Shown here: one piece after another, positions 6,293 to 14,162 of the stretch
Position numbering within the stretch: the stretch's first letter is position 1
How the letters are laid out: the number at the start of each line of letters is the position of its first letter
NCBI GenBank assembly: GCA_049511715.1
Contig: JBEKXU010000043.1
Span: forward strand, 1-23,434
DNA: 23,434 nt
Source of the DNA: JBEKHT01 sp049511715
GTDB taxonomy: Bacteria; Chloroflexota; Anaerolineae; Anaerolineales; RBG-16-64-43
Direction: 5' to 3'
The notes under the pieces: generated by a model
What the model was told of the DNA's origin: nothing
The model's database searches: none
The model's input: only the letters and a program-made list of their open reading frames with translations
Made by a program: the position numbers and the translations under genes

Positions 6293-7291
6293 CTAGGCAG
6301 GCCGCGCGAGGACCCTTTCACCCTCTTGCTCGGCCAACCAGTGCTCAGCGGAAATAGCAGCCACCACTCCGGCGCCCGAGGAGGTCGCAACCTGCCTGAA
6401 GATCGGATCAGCAATCTCCCCAGCTGCAAAAACCCCCGGAATACTGGTTTGCATGTGGGCATCGACGATCACGTAACCTCGAGCATCCATTTCGATCTGT
6501 CCGCGGAAGATGGCGGAGTTGGGCTCTTGCCCGATGAAGATGAAAACGCCTTGAGTCCTGATCGCCCCCTGCTCGCCCGTCCTAACATTCCTCACGAGAA
6601 CTCCATCGACCGCCGACTCGCCTTGAATCCCGTCAATCACGGTCTCGTAGAGAAAAGACACCTTCGGGCTCCTCTTGGCCCGTTCCAGGAGGATCTTGCC
6701 AGCTCTCAACTCCTTGCGCCGGTGGACTATGGTGACACGGGTAGCGTAACGCGTGAGGAAGAGGCTTTCCTCAAGGGCGCTATCCCCTCCCCCGACCACA
6801 ACGACTTCCTTGCCCTTGAAGAACCAACCGTCACAAGTTGCGCAATAACTTACCCCCCGTCCCACCAACTCCTGCTCGCCGGGAACTGCCAACTTGCGTG
6901 GGCTGGCACCTGTGGCAATGATCAACACTCGGGAAAGATACTCTGCCGAATACGTCTTGACTCGGAAAGGCCAGCTCCGCAGATCAACGCCGGTAGCGCT
7001 GTCCAGTTCCATCCGGGCGCCAAACCGCTCAGCCTGCTTCCGGAAAAGCTCCCCCAGCGCCGCACCGGGCACGCCATCAGGAAAGCCCGGGTAGTTCTCA
7101 ATCGTGTTGGTCAGGCTCGCCTGGCCGCCGACTTCCTGGCCACTCAGGACAAGAGGCGCACGATCCGCTCGGGCGGCATACAAGGCGGCCGCCAAGCCAG
7201 CCGGACCGGACCCCAGGACCAGGACATCCAGGGGACTCGCAGCGTCTCCCTTATGAGTTTCCTGCTTCTCAGCACCCGTGGGAATCTCCAT
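6293..7291 (-). CDS. trxB: Thioredoxin reductase (NADPH, FAD-dependent)
   Basis: The 332-residue flavoprotein reduces oxidised thioredoxin with NADPH. It has the FAD-binding GSGPAG at 27-32, GGQASLTNTIENYPGFPDG, ATGASPRKL, the redox-active CATC at 150-153 followed by DGWFFKGKEV, and the NADPH-binding GGGDSALEE at 167-175. The second FAD motif reads AAGEIADPIFRQV with E where GD is usual. Length is near the family norm of 310-320. The frame extends upstream to 7396, but ATG at 7291 has GGAGGAGG about 9 nt upstream; about 14 residues precede the Rossmann strand. It follows the sigma/anti-sigma pair on the same strand after about 580 bp, an arrangement that recalls thiol-stress regulons. Confidence 0.93.
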   Translation of the reverse strand: MEIPTGAEKQETHKGDAASPLDVLVLGSGPAGLAAALYAARADRAPLVLSGQEVGGQASLTNTIENYPGFPDGVPGAALGELFRKQAERFGARMELDSATGVDLRSWPFRVKTYSAEYLSRVLIIATGASPRKLAVPGEQELVGRGVSYCATCDGWFFKGKEVVVVGGGDSALEESLFLTRYATRVTIVHRRKELRAGKILLERAKRSPKVSFLYETVIDGIQGESAVDGVLVRNVRTGEQGAIRTQGVFIFIGQEPNSAIFRGQIEMDARGYVIVDAHMQTSIPGVFAAGEIADPIFRQVATSSGAGVVAAISAEHWLAEQEGERVLARPA

Positions 7292-7872
7292 CGGCTTTCC
7301 TCCTCCCCCTAGCCTCTTTCTCTTGCTCGCCCAAATTGGCCCCGGACCCGTCTCTGCCGACCGTTCCTGCCCAGCGTCAACGGGCGGCGAAGGCATCTGA
7401 CCCGGAACCCGCTCGTTTCTGGGCTACCGCTCCTCTCGCCGAGGAACAGACGGGTGTCACTTCCCAAGGGATCCCCTTGAGGCCGCCTCCGCGAACGGCA
7501 CCCCTGAATCCCCCCGGCTGTCGCCTGTCATCCGTCGACTCGGAATCAGGTGAAGACTTGGGACCGGATTCTGGGCCCTCAGACTGGGTATCCTGTGCGC
7601 ATTCATCGAGAAAGCCCGCTGGCCAGCTGTCCAACCCTCCCTCATGACCACGATCCATTATCGGACAGGAATCCCTGCCTCGGAACGCCTGAGACTTCTT
7701 TCGTGGCCCTGGGTTCCCGTTTCAGGGCGGCCTGTGGAAAAGGCAGACATTGTCCGGGGGGCGCCCTGACCGGCAGTGGACTATCCCAGTTCGCGTGGCC
7801 GACCGGTTCTGAACCGGCCGGTGCCGACGAAAATGGCCTTGGGACGCTTGGGGCAAAGTGGATGGAGTTGCC
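7292..7872. other. Intergenic region upstream of trxB, no convincing gene
   Basis: No frame here has coding-like composition with a ribosome binding site. On the minus strand GGAAC lies at 7367-7363, about 75 bp upstream of trxB, and GTC follows after about 15 nt, vaguely like an ECF-type promoter. A near-perfect palindrome lies at 7803-7817. Confidence 0.4.
7803..7817. repeat. Palindrome downstream of the anti-sigma gene
   Basis: CCGGTTC and GAACCGG flank a single T, giving a 15-bp near-perfect palindrome about 55 bp past the anti-sigma stop. There is no T-run, so it may be an operator or a factor-assisted terminator. Confidence 0.35.
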
Positions 7873-8127
7873 TCAGAAATCGCCTCCCCCCACGAAGCCC
7901 TCTTGCTGAAGAACCCGCCAGATGCGCTCCCGGGCCGCGGGGGAAAGTTCGGGCAGAGGCGTTTGATGCACCAGGGAGATGGTCCTGCGCAGGGTATCAA
8001 CGACGACCCGGCAATCCTCGCAAGAGGCCAAATGCTCCTGGATCGCTTGGCAGACGCGGGCCTCGGCCTCCCCATCCAGGTAGGCCGAGAGAGAGCCCAG
8101 CAGCCTGCGACATTCATCTCGCTCCAT
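7873..8127 (-). CDS. Soluble zinc-finger anti-sigma factor (ZAS/zf-HC2)
   Basis: The 84-residue protein carries the zinc anti-sigma signature with C6, H32, C36 and C39 (HLASCEDC), within a helical domain that clamps ECF sigma factors. It has no membrane helix, unlike most RseA/RsiW-type partners, and is about the size of a stand-alone ZAS domain, so it should act in the cytoplasm. In RsrA such cysteines sense disulfide stress; that function is inferred here only by analogy. The start is ATG at 8127, with AGGGGA about 9 nt upstream. It overlaps the sigma gene's end by 14 nt, which indicates translational coupling and roughly balanced synthesis. The upstream frame extension is basic, low-complexity shadow sequence from the sigma gene. 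Confidence 0.85.
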   Translation of the reverse strand: MERDECRRLLGSLSAYLDGEAEARVCQAIQEHLASCEDCRVVVDTLRRTISLVHQTPLPELSPAARERIWRVLQQEGFVGGGDF

Positions 8128-8731
8128 TTGGTTTGTCCCCTGCCAGTCTCTCCCGTTCCGCAAAATAGCGCGAGAGGCGCTGGCGAAGCCACAGTCGGCC
8201 GCGGTGCAACCTTGTCTTAACTGCTTCTTCAGACAAACCCAGGACTTCCGCCGTCTCCGCCGTCGAGAGGCCCTCCACCTCCCGCAGGGCAAACACTGTT
8301 CTCAAGTTCGAAGGTGCGTCCTGGATCGCTGCCTGGATCTGGTCCTGAACTTCGCGGTTCAGGACTTCCTCCTCGGGAAGGTTGGAAAAGTCAAACAACT
8401 CGAGGGGTTCCCCCTCCCCGTCGCCTGAATCGCTCCCCTCTACCGAGACAGTCTCCCGATGGGTCTTGCGAAGCCTCATCAGCGCAGTGTTGTATGCAAT
8501 CCGGAATAGCCAGGTCCCGATACTCGATCTTCCCTGAAACGTGTCGATGTTGCGAAAAGCGTTAAGAAAAGTTTCCTGAACGGTGTCCTCCGCCTCCTGG
8601 GGGTCCTTAAGAATGCGCAAGGCCAGACGATACAGCCCGTCCCAATGCTCCTGCACGCATCGGGCACAGGCCTCCGGGTCCCTGTGGCGAAGGAGTTCCA
8701 GCAGTTCCGCCGGCGAATCGGTCACTTTCAT
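8114..8731 (-). CDS. ECF-type RNA polymerase sigma factor (sigma-70 family)
   Basis: The 205-residue protein has sigma region 2 in its first half (WDGLYRLALRILKD, then EAEDTVQETFLNAFRNIDTF and GTWLFRIAYNTALMRLRK). An acidic linker follows (about 97-120), then region 4 (LRTVFALREVEGLSTAETAEVLGLSEEAVKTRLHRGR) with its helix-turn-helix. There is no region 1 or 3, which is the ECF layout. It directs RNA polymerase to stress promoters and should be held by the overlapping anti-sigma factor. The frame extends to 9034, but ATG at 8731 is the first start with homology; GAGGAGGG lies 14 nt upstream, a rather long spacing. A housekeeping-type promoter (TATAAT at 8773-8768) precedes it. It is divergent from the glycosyltransferase fusion. 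Confidence 0.92.
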   Translation of the reverse strand: MKVTDSPAELLELLRHRDPEACARCVQEHWDGLYRLALRILKDPQEAEDTVQETFLNAFRNIDTFQGRSSIGTWLFRIAYNTALMRLRKTHRETVSVEGSDSGDGEGEPLELFDFSNLPEEEVLNREVQDQIQAAIQDAPSNLRTVFALREVEGLSTAETAEVLGLSEEAVKTRLHRGRLWLRQRLSRYFAERERLAGDKPNGAR

Positions 8732-8767
8732 ACGATTCGATGCAGCCCTCCTCGAAAGGTTGCAGGC

Positions 8768-8795
8768 ATTATATCTGACGCACTTTAGGATACAA
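8768..8795 (-). promoter_or_regulatory. Promoter of the sigma/anti-sigma operon
   Basis: On the minus strand TTGTAT (8795-8790) and a perfect TATAAT (8773-8768) are separated by 16 bp. The start would lie about 30 nt upstream of the sigma ATG. This looks like a sigma70-type promoter rather than an autoregulated ECF one. Confidence 0.6.
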
Positions 8796-8827
8796 TCGGG
8801 GTGTTGAGCCCGATCGAGATTGCTTCC

Positions 8828-8851
8828 CCCTGGCAACGACCGATGCCAGGG
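8828..8851 (+). repeat. Hairpin in the leader of the glycosyltransferase fusion gene
   Basis: CCCTGGC (8828-8834) pairs with GCCAGGG (8845-8851) around a 10-nt loop. It lies in the sigma/glycosyltransferase spacer, upstream of a second, larger inverted repeat. Confidence 0.4.
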
Positions 8852-8869
8852 CGCGCGTGGATTAGGCAG

Positions 8870-8917
8870 CGCCCTGTTCCTGGCTTGGTTGTCGCGGGTC
8901 ATGCGCGGAACAGGGCG
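8870..8917 (+). repeat. 11-bp perfect inverted repeat in the same leader
   Basis: CGCCCTGTTCC (8870-8880) is the exact reverse complement of GGAACAGGGCG (8907-8917), with a 26-nt loop. It ends 20 bp before the first start codon of the fusion gene. The GGAAC half-sites resemble ECF -35 elements, so a protein-binding role is as possible as an RNA one. Confidence 0.45.
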
Positions 8918-8937
8918 TGCCGCTTCCCGGCTGACGG

Positions 8938-11067
8938 ATGTCCCAACAGCCGCCAGGACCCTTGATGACCGCCACCCCTTCCGAACCACAATTCGAAGCC
9001 AGTTCCCCCCGCTGCGGTGAGCGACGGATTGCATGCATCATCCCCGCCTTCAACGAGGCCAACCACATTGGCCGAGTAATCCGCGCCGTTGTGCAGGTGA
9101 ATTTCCTCGATCAAATCATTGTTGTGGACGACGGATCTAGCGACGGCACCGCGGCGGAGGCTCGTTCCGCAGCCGCGCACGACCCTCGCTTGACCATTGT
9201 CGTCCACGACCGAAACCGAGGCAAAGGGGAGGCCGTCCTCACCGGGATCCGCGAGGCCGGCGCTTGCCAAGCGCTGTTGTTCCTGGACGCCGATCTCGAA
9301 GAGTTCACCAGTGATCACGTCTTCCGCTTGTTGGAACCCGTCCTCGCGGGTCGCGCTGATATGACCTTGGGTGTCTTCCGCGGTGGCCGCTGGAACACCG
9401 ATTTCTCCCATTGGCTGACTCCCTGGCTCACGGGCCAACGTTGCATCCGGCAGTCTCTGATTCCCCAGCTCCGGAAAGCGGCGGCCAGAGGCTACGGGTT
9501 GGAGACTGCCTGGACCGTCGCTAGCTCGATGAATCACTGGCGTGTCACCGTCGTGCCCTTATCGGGCGTCTGGCACCCTCCAAGCGAGATCCATCGAGGA
9601 TTCTTCCGCGGGGCATTCAACCGGGCACGAATGTACGCCCAAATCGTGCGCGCGTGGTATTTGGCGGCAGATATGGAATCCCTCTTCCTACGGGTCGCGG
9701 TCCGAGCCCGGGCGGGCCTGGTCCTGGTCGGCATGATCCTTTTCGTCGGAGGGGGAAAGCTGGGATTCCAGTTTGCGAAAGTGGCGCCTCCCCAGGGACC
9801 TCACCCCTTCCCTAATCTGCCGATCGACCGCATCCAACGACTCCTGGTCATTGCCGCACATCCTGACGACGAGACCATTGCGGCCGGGGGCCTGATCCAG
9901 CGAGTCCTGGAAGGCGGAGGCCAGGTCAAGGTGGTTTTCGTCACCAACAGCGATGGGGAAAGATTCGCGCCATTGGTCGTCGATGAACACATCGGCCTTG
10001 ATCCTCAGGCGTACATCAAGGTTGGCAAACAGAGTCAGCAAGAGGCGCTGGCTGCTCTCCATCAGCTGAAGGTGGACTCCCAGGACGTGTTCTTCCTCGG
10101 ATACCCCGACCGAGGGGTGGGGGAGATGTGGGATCAGGATTGGACCCGCAACTGTCCTTACCAATCCGCCTACACCCGAGCCGTGCGAAGCCCCTACCCG
10201 GCCACCTTTGACCCGAGCTCTGCCTACTGCGGATCAGACGTAGTCTCAGACTTGCTGACCATCCTAAAGGTCTACCGCCCGGATGCCATCCTGCTCCCCC
10301 ATCCAGACGATCGTGATCCTGATAATCGCGGAACGAGCAACTTTGCCCGTCTGGCCCTCACCCTGCAGAATGAGGAGAACCCGAGTTACCAGCCCCTGGC
10401 TCTGGGCTACCTCGTCCACTATGGTCAGTATCCTGACCCTCGCGGACTTCATCCGCAGGAAAGCCTGGTGCCTCCCGTGGGGCTGCTCCAGAACGGGGCA
10501 ATGTGGAGCGAGCTGGTTCTTGCTCCGGCGGAACTAGCCACCAAAGCTGACGCGTTGCATCTCTACCGGTCCCAGGAGAAGCTGGACGGGTCCTTCTTGA
10601 ATAGCTTCCTCAGAGAGGATGAGGTGTACCTAGAACTGCCATTTCTTCAAATGGCACCCGCAGGCTTCGCGCGAGTCCCTCTGACCGCCATGGCCGAGGG
10701 CAACCGGCTTCCTCTCGCTCCGTCAGCCGACCCAGGTGCGCGCCTGCCTCCAGCCGCCGGAAGCGATCTCGTCGGGTGGGACACTGCGCGAGTCGGGAAT
10801 CTCATCATGATCGCTGCCGAAACGCGCGGTCCGCTGGTACCCGGGGTCAACTACTCGCTGCATTTGAAACTGCCGGATGGGCAGAATGTGGACCTTCAGG
10901 GCACACCCGAAGACGTCGCCCTCAAGCGTCATGGTTTTGGGGGAGAGATCAACCTGGGCGCATGGGGGAATCCGCAAGTGATCGGATTCACGGCGCAAAC
11001 TCGCTTGGACGCCCTCTTGGATCAGACCTCCTGGCAATTCCTCAGCGTGAACTATCAATGGCCCTAG
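8938..11067 (+). CDS. Fusion of family-2 glycosyltransferase, one membrane helix and PIG-L/LmbE deacetylase-like domain
   Basis: The 709-residue protein has a GT-A glycosyltransferase at about 30-245: IPAFNEANHIG, VVDDGSSDGT at 62-71, NRGKGEAVLTGI, and the LDADLE metal motif at 116-121. A basic stretch and a hydrophobic helix (about 259-273) follow. A PIG-L/LmbE domain occupies about 300-575, with AAHPDDE at 306-312 and LPHPDDRDPDNRG at 453-465. The C-terminal 130 residues look beta-rich, perhaps carbohydrate binding. PIG-L enzymes remove N-acetyl groups from GlcNAc-linked substrates. Here the second motif has D and N where histidines usually sit, so activity is doubtful. The positive-inside rule would put the transferase in the cytoplasm and the rest outside. 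ATG at 8938 lacks a ribosome binding site; ATG at 8965 (AGGA 8 nt upstream) may be the real start. Confidence 0.85.
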   Translation: MSQQPPGPLMTATPSEPQFEASSPRCGERRIACIIPAFNEANHIGRVIRAVVQVNFLDQIIVVDDGSSDGTAAEARSAAAHDPRLTIVVHDRNRGKGEAVLTGIREAGACQALLFLDADLEEFTSDHVFRLLEPVLAGRADMTLGVFRGGRWNTDFSHWLTPWLTGQRCIRQSLIPQLRKAAARGYGLETAWTVASSMNHWRVTVVPLSGVWHPPSEIHRGFFRGAFNRARMYAQIVRAWYLAADMESLFLRVAVRARAGLVLVGMILFVGGGKLGFQFAKVAPPQGPHPFPNLPIDRIQRLLVIAAHPDDETIAAGGLIQRVLEGGGQVKVVFVTNSDGERFAPLVVDEHIGLDPQAYIKVGKQSQQEALAALHQLKVDSQDVFFLGYPDRGVGEMWDQDWTRNCPYQSAYTRAVRSPYPATFDPSSAYCGSDVVSDLLTILKVYRPDAILLPHPDDRDPDNRGTSNFARLALTLQNEENPSYQPLALGYLVHYGQYPDPRGLHPQESLVPPVGLLQNGAMWSELVLAPAELATKADALHLYRSQEKLDGSFLNSFLREDEVYLELPFLQMAPAGFARVPLTAMAEGNRLPLAPSADPGARLPPAAGSDLVGWDTARVGNLIMIAAETRGPLVPGVNYSLHLKLPDGQNVDLQGTPEDVALKRHGFGGEINLGAWGNPQVIGFTAQTRLDALLDQTSWQFLSVNYQWP

Positions 11068-11504
11068 CGCCGCCTCGCGGATGGCTCATGAGGGGGTTCG
11101 AACAAGACGCGACTGCGCGAACGATCCCGTGGCGAGCGGATTGTTCTGTCCGGATGGAGCAGACCAACTCCGACTGCAGAAATTCGCCCGCCCCCAGCGG
11201 GTGGCGACCTTGGAACCTGCCGCTCGTGGAGTTTGAGAATACAGAGGGCGTTTCCAAACACGAGGTCGCGCCACTGCCGACAGCCCGTTTGGTCCCTGCC
11301 AATAGCCGCTGAGTTTGTCTGTGGAACCGAGATCAGCCCGAAACGGTAGCCATATTCGAGCTGCGCATGACCGCCGCAGAGGCCGCAACTGGCCGGATGA
11401 GCTCACGGCCTCACACCCAGCGCAGGGATGGCCTCAGCGCTCGAGGGCACAGAAAGCGATGCCCTCCCGAGGGCTGCGCACGACGGGGCCAGGCAGCCGC
11501 TTGG
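11068..11504. other. Intergenic region between convergent genes
   Basis: The fusion gene and fabI converge on this 437-bp stretch. Open frames in it are short and low-complexity, without ribosome binding sites. The only structure I see is the small hairpin at 11461-11474. Confidence 0.5.
11461..11474 (-). terminator. Weak hairpin downstream of fabI
   Basis: GCCCT (11461-11465) pairs with AGGGC (11470-11474). On the minus strand it is followed after a few bases by GCTTTCTG. The stem is short and the T-run poor, so it is a weak terminator candidate for fabI. Confidence 0.3.
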
Positions 11505-12299
11505 CTATGAGCCGGGGCTCTCAATGGGCTCGGTCAGGCCCATAATGTTGTACCCGCCATCCACGTAGAGGACCTCCCCGGTGATGCCCGCCGCCAACCC
11601 CGAGCACAGGAAGACCGCGGCGGCTCCGACGTCGCTGATATCCACATTCCGGCGCAACGGCGCCACCTCCCGGAATCGCGAATGCATCCCGCGGAACCCG
11701 GAGACCCCTGCCGCCGCCAGGGTGCGAATTGGCCCGGCGCTGATTGCATTGACGCGGATGTTCTGGGGCCCCAGATCTGCCGCCAAATAGCGAACGGAGG
11801 CTTCCAGCGCCGCCTTGGCAACGCCCATGACATTGTAGTTGGGCATGACTTTTGCCGAGCCGTAATAGGTGAGAGTCAGAATGGCCGCCCCCGGGCTCAG
11901 AATCGGCAACGCAGCCCGCGTCAACGCCGTGAGGGAGTAGGCGCTGATTTCCAGGGCCGTTTGGAACCCCTTGCGGCTGGTGTTGTAGAAGGGGCCGTGG
12001 AGCTCCTCGCGCAGAGCAAAACCGATCGAATGGACCAGGATGTCAATCCGCCCGAAGGCTGTCCGCGCCTTTTCCATGACGCTGGCGATTTGCTCATCGC
12101 TGCAAACGTCGCAGGGCTCCACAAAGGTCGACCCCAGGGATTGAGCCAGCGGCCGCACCCGACGCTCCAGGGCCTCACCAGCGTAGCTGAAGGCCAGCCG
12201 GGCCCCCTGCCCATGCATGGCTCGCGAGATTCCCCAGGCGATCGAATGGTCATTGGCAACACCAAAAACCAGAGCAGTCTTCTCCTTCAGCAGCTCCAT
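11505..12299 (-). CDS. fabI: Enoyl-[acyl-carrier-protein] reductase (NADH), FabI type
   Basis: The 264-residue SDR-fold enzyme reduces trans-2-enoyl-ACP, the last step of each fatty-acid elongation cycle. FabI-specific features are the N-terminal nucleotide loop FGVANDHSIAWGI (12-24), LTYYGSAKVMPNYNVMGVAKAALEA with catalytic Y155 and K162 and the preceding Y145/Y146, and the AGPIRTLAAAGVSGF substrate loop. These distinguish it from ordinary ketoreductases. ATG at 12299 has a very strong ribosome binding site (AAAGGAGGAG). It lies 17 nt behind the DNA glycosylase stop, so the two are probably one transcript. An upstream hairpin contains an anti-ribosome-binding-site sequence (12337-12353), which could regulate translation. 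Confidence 0.95.
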   Translation of the reverse strand: MELLKEKTALVFGVANDHSIAWGISRAMHGQGARLAFSYAGEALERRVRPLAQSLGSTFVEPCDVCSDEQIASVMEKARTAFGRIDILVHSIGFALREELHGPFYNTSRKGFQTALEISAYSLTALTRAALPILSPGAAILTLTYYGSAKVMPNYNVMGVAKAALEASVRYLAADLGPQNIRVNAISAGPIRTLAAAGVSGFRGMHSRFREVAPLRRNVDISDVGAAAVFLCSGLAAGITGEVLYVDGGYNIMGLTEPIESPGS

Positions 12300-12301
12300 T
12301 G

Positions 12302-12353
12302 ATCTCCTCCTTTAGCCTAATTCCGCTGTCCCCTCTCCTCCTTGCGAAGGAGG
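12302..12353 (-). promoter_or_regulatory. Candidate translational switch in front of fabI
   Basis: On the minus strand CCTCCTT (12353-12347) can pair with AAGGAGG (12343-12337) in a tight hairpin with a CGC loop. The same AAGGAGGAGA sequence recurs as the fabI ribosome binding site (about 12311-12302). CCTCCTT could therefore mask either copy. It may be chance, since all the elements are purine- or pyrimidine-rich. Confidence 0.3.
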
Positions 12354-12934
12354 GCGATGCCTCCTGGCGAGACGCGAAAACGCCAAGGGCAACTCTTCCA
12401 TGGCTCAGGCACGGAATACAACCCCACGCGGGGTCCTCGGATCACAAACCGGTCCGGCAGGTGAACCCCTTTCTCGATAAAGAGCTGTGAGGAACTGTCG
12501 CACAGGTCGCGCCCATTAAAGTGCTTGTCGACCGCGAGGGCCTCGCAGACTTTCGCGGGCCCGTCGGCCAACGGGTTTCTTCCTCTCCTCCTGCGCATCC
12601 GGGAAACCCCTTCCAGAGGCCATAGCGCACGTAGCAGGACCGCCGCCGGGAACCCCTCCATCTCCGTCACGACATTTAGCATCCAGTGCATCCCGTAGGT
12701 GAAGTACACGTAGGCATAGCCTGGTGGACCGTACATGACCCCGTTCCGGGTCGTCCGCCCATGGCTGGCGTGGCTTCCCCGATCCTCTTGGCCAACGTAC
12801 GCCTCTACTTCAACGAGCCATCCCGAGGTCCTGCCCCTCCGCTCGAGCCTCACTAGGCGGGTCCCGAGGAGCTCGCGGGCCACGCGGAGAGTGGGGCGTT
12901 GGAAGAACGACCGAGGGATTCGCAGATCGCTCAT
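12317..12934 (-). CDS. DNA-3-methyladenine glycosylase (AAG/Mpg family)
   Basis: The 205-residue base-excision enzyme removes alkylated purines such as 3-methyladenine. It shows the family's VEVEAYVGQEDRGSHA with the catalytic glutamate in VEVEAY (41-46), then RNGVMYGPPGYAYVYFTYGMHWMLNVV, the AVLLRALWPLEG core, and the closing PRVGLY with PWRF. Length is typical of bacterial Mpg. The C-terminal tail LLRKEERGQRN is encoded by a hairpin-rich stretch just before fabI. ATG at 12934 has no clear ribosome binding site; a TAGAAT hexamer on the minus strand (12965-12960) could be its -10. It probably heads an mpg-fabI transcript, an unrelated functional pair. Confidence 0.93.
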   Translation of the reverse strand: MSDLRIPRSFFQRPTLRVARELLGTRLVRLERRGRTSGWLVEVEAYVGQEDRGSHASHGRTTRNGVMYGPPGYAYVYFTYGMHWMLNVVTEMEGFPAAVLLRALWPLEGVSRMRRRRGRNPLADGPAKVCEALAVDKHFNGRDLCDSSSQLFIEKGVHLPDRFVIRGPRVGLYSVPEPWKSCPWRFRVSPGGIALLRKEERGQRN

Positions 12935-13159
12935 GTCGAAGGGATTCAGTCTGGCGGCAATTCTATCAGGGCCGGTCTGCCTCCCGGCACACGATGGGAG
13001 ACACGCTTACCCCCGAGAAGGGGAGTCCCAGGGTGGCAACGGAGAGCGAAGACAGCCGCCTACCTGCCAGCCTCATGAGCGGCAGATCGACGACGAAGTT
13101 GGGCTCTGAGGAGGAGGGCCCCGCAGGTACCGGGAGGAGAAAGGTCGATCCGGATTTCC

Positions 13160-14110
13160 CTATTTCGCGGGGGTTTCATGCACCAACGCAGCCTGAAAGC
13201 GCGGATCGCGCTCCACCGTCAGGCGCAGGCCATCGGCCAGGGAATGCCGTGGCCGATAACCCAGCAACTTTTCCGCCAGCCGAATATCCGCACACATGCG
13301 CGACACGCCGACCCGTTCGCTTCCATTGTGCAGGATCTCGCCGTTCGGGAGGATATGCAGGACCTGATGCGCAAGCTCGATCACCGAGGTCTCAACCCCA
13401 CTGCCGATGTTGATGATGCGCCGGTCGATTTTCGGCGCGGTGGCCGCTACGGTCAGCACCTCAACCACGTCGTCGACGAAGACGAAGTCACGCGTCTGAC
13501 GACCCTCGCCGTGGATCACTAAGGACCCTCCGCCGGAGGCTTGCCGCAGAAACCGCGCGACCACCGGAGCGTGAGCCGCGGGCAAGGGCTGGCCTGGGCC
13601 GTAGGCATTGAAAACCCGCAGGATGGTGGTTTCAATCCCCCACAGCGCCCCAATCGTGCGCACATAGTATTCTGCCGCCAGCTTGGACACCGCATAGGGG
13701 GAACCCGGGCTGGGAATCGTCGATTCACTTAAGGGTTGCTCTTCCTGCTCGCCGTAGACGGCACCCGAAGATACAAAGATTACCCGTCGCACCCCGACAT
13801 CCCGCATCGCCTCCATCAGGCTCACGGTCCCGCCGACATTCACCGCGTTGTACTCCCGCGGGTAAGATACGGACTCAGGTACCGAGACCCGCGCGGCCAG
13901 ATGGTAAATGCACTCCACATCCTGCAAGAGCGTCCACAGCTTCGGTCGGTCGGAAACGTCGCCGCGAGTGAAGAGGACCGAGGAGTCGAGGCGGGAGGGA
14001 TCGCCCGTGGAAAGATCGTCCAACCCCCGCACTTGGTTTCCGTCTCGGGCCAGCTGGTTGGCGAGCGCCGAGCCCAGGAAGCCTGCCGCACCAGTAACAA
14101 GCAAGTTCAA
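13160..14110 (-). CDS. NAD-dependent epimerase/dehydratase (GalE-like, extended SDR)
   Basis: The 316-residue sugar-nucleotide enzyme has the NAD motif GAAGFLG at 7-13, D31/D32 after strand 2 for the NAD ribose, the HLAARVSVPES segment, the catalytic FVSSGAVYG (112-120), and YAVSK with Y139 and K143. RVFNAYGPGQ and TRDFVFVDD follow, which are typical of UDP-glucose 4-epimerase and related dehydratases. The exact sugar cannot be assigned. The start is TTG at 14110, with GGAG about 10 nt upstream and only five residues before the Rossmann core. A TATAAT on the minus strand near 14200 and an attenuator-like hairpin (14163-14192) lie upstream. No other sugar-pathway gene is adjacent, apart from the glycosyltransferase fusion 2 kb away. 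Confidence 0.92.
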   Translation of the reverse strand: MNLLVTGAAGFLGSALANQLARDGNQVRGLDDLSTGDPSRLDSSVLFTRGDVSDRPKLWTLLQDVECIYHLAARVSVPESVSYPREYNAVNVGGTVSLMEAMRDVGVRRVIFVSSGAVYGEQEEQPLSESTIPSPGSPYAVSKLAAEYYVRTIGALWGIETTILRVFNAYGPGQPLPAAHAPVVARFLRQASGGGSLVIHGEGRQTRDFVFVDDVVEVLTVAATAPKIDRRIINIGSGVETSVIELAHQVLHILPNGEILHNGSERVGVSRMCADIRLAEKLLGYRPRHSLADGLRLTVERDPRFQAALVHETPAK

Positions 14111-14162
14111 GTGCTATCTCCGGTGGTTCCGATGTCGGGAACGCAATGGGATTTGGCGAGAA

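Noticed and set aside
7377..7658. 93-residue minus-strand frame upstream of trxB
   Set aside because: Composition is glycine/serine/arginine-rich without motifs or a ribosome binding site.
8732..9034. N-terminal extension of the ECF sigma factor
   Set aside because: It crosses its own promoter and the divergent gene's start; sigma homology begins at 8731.
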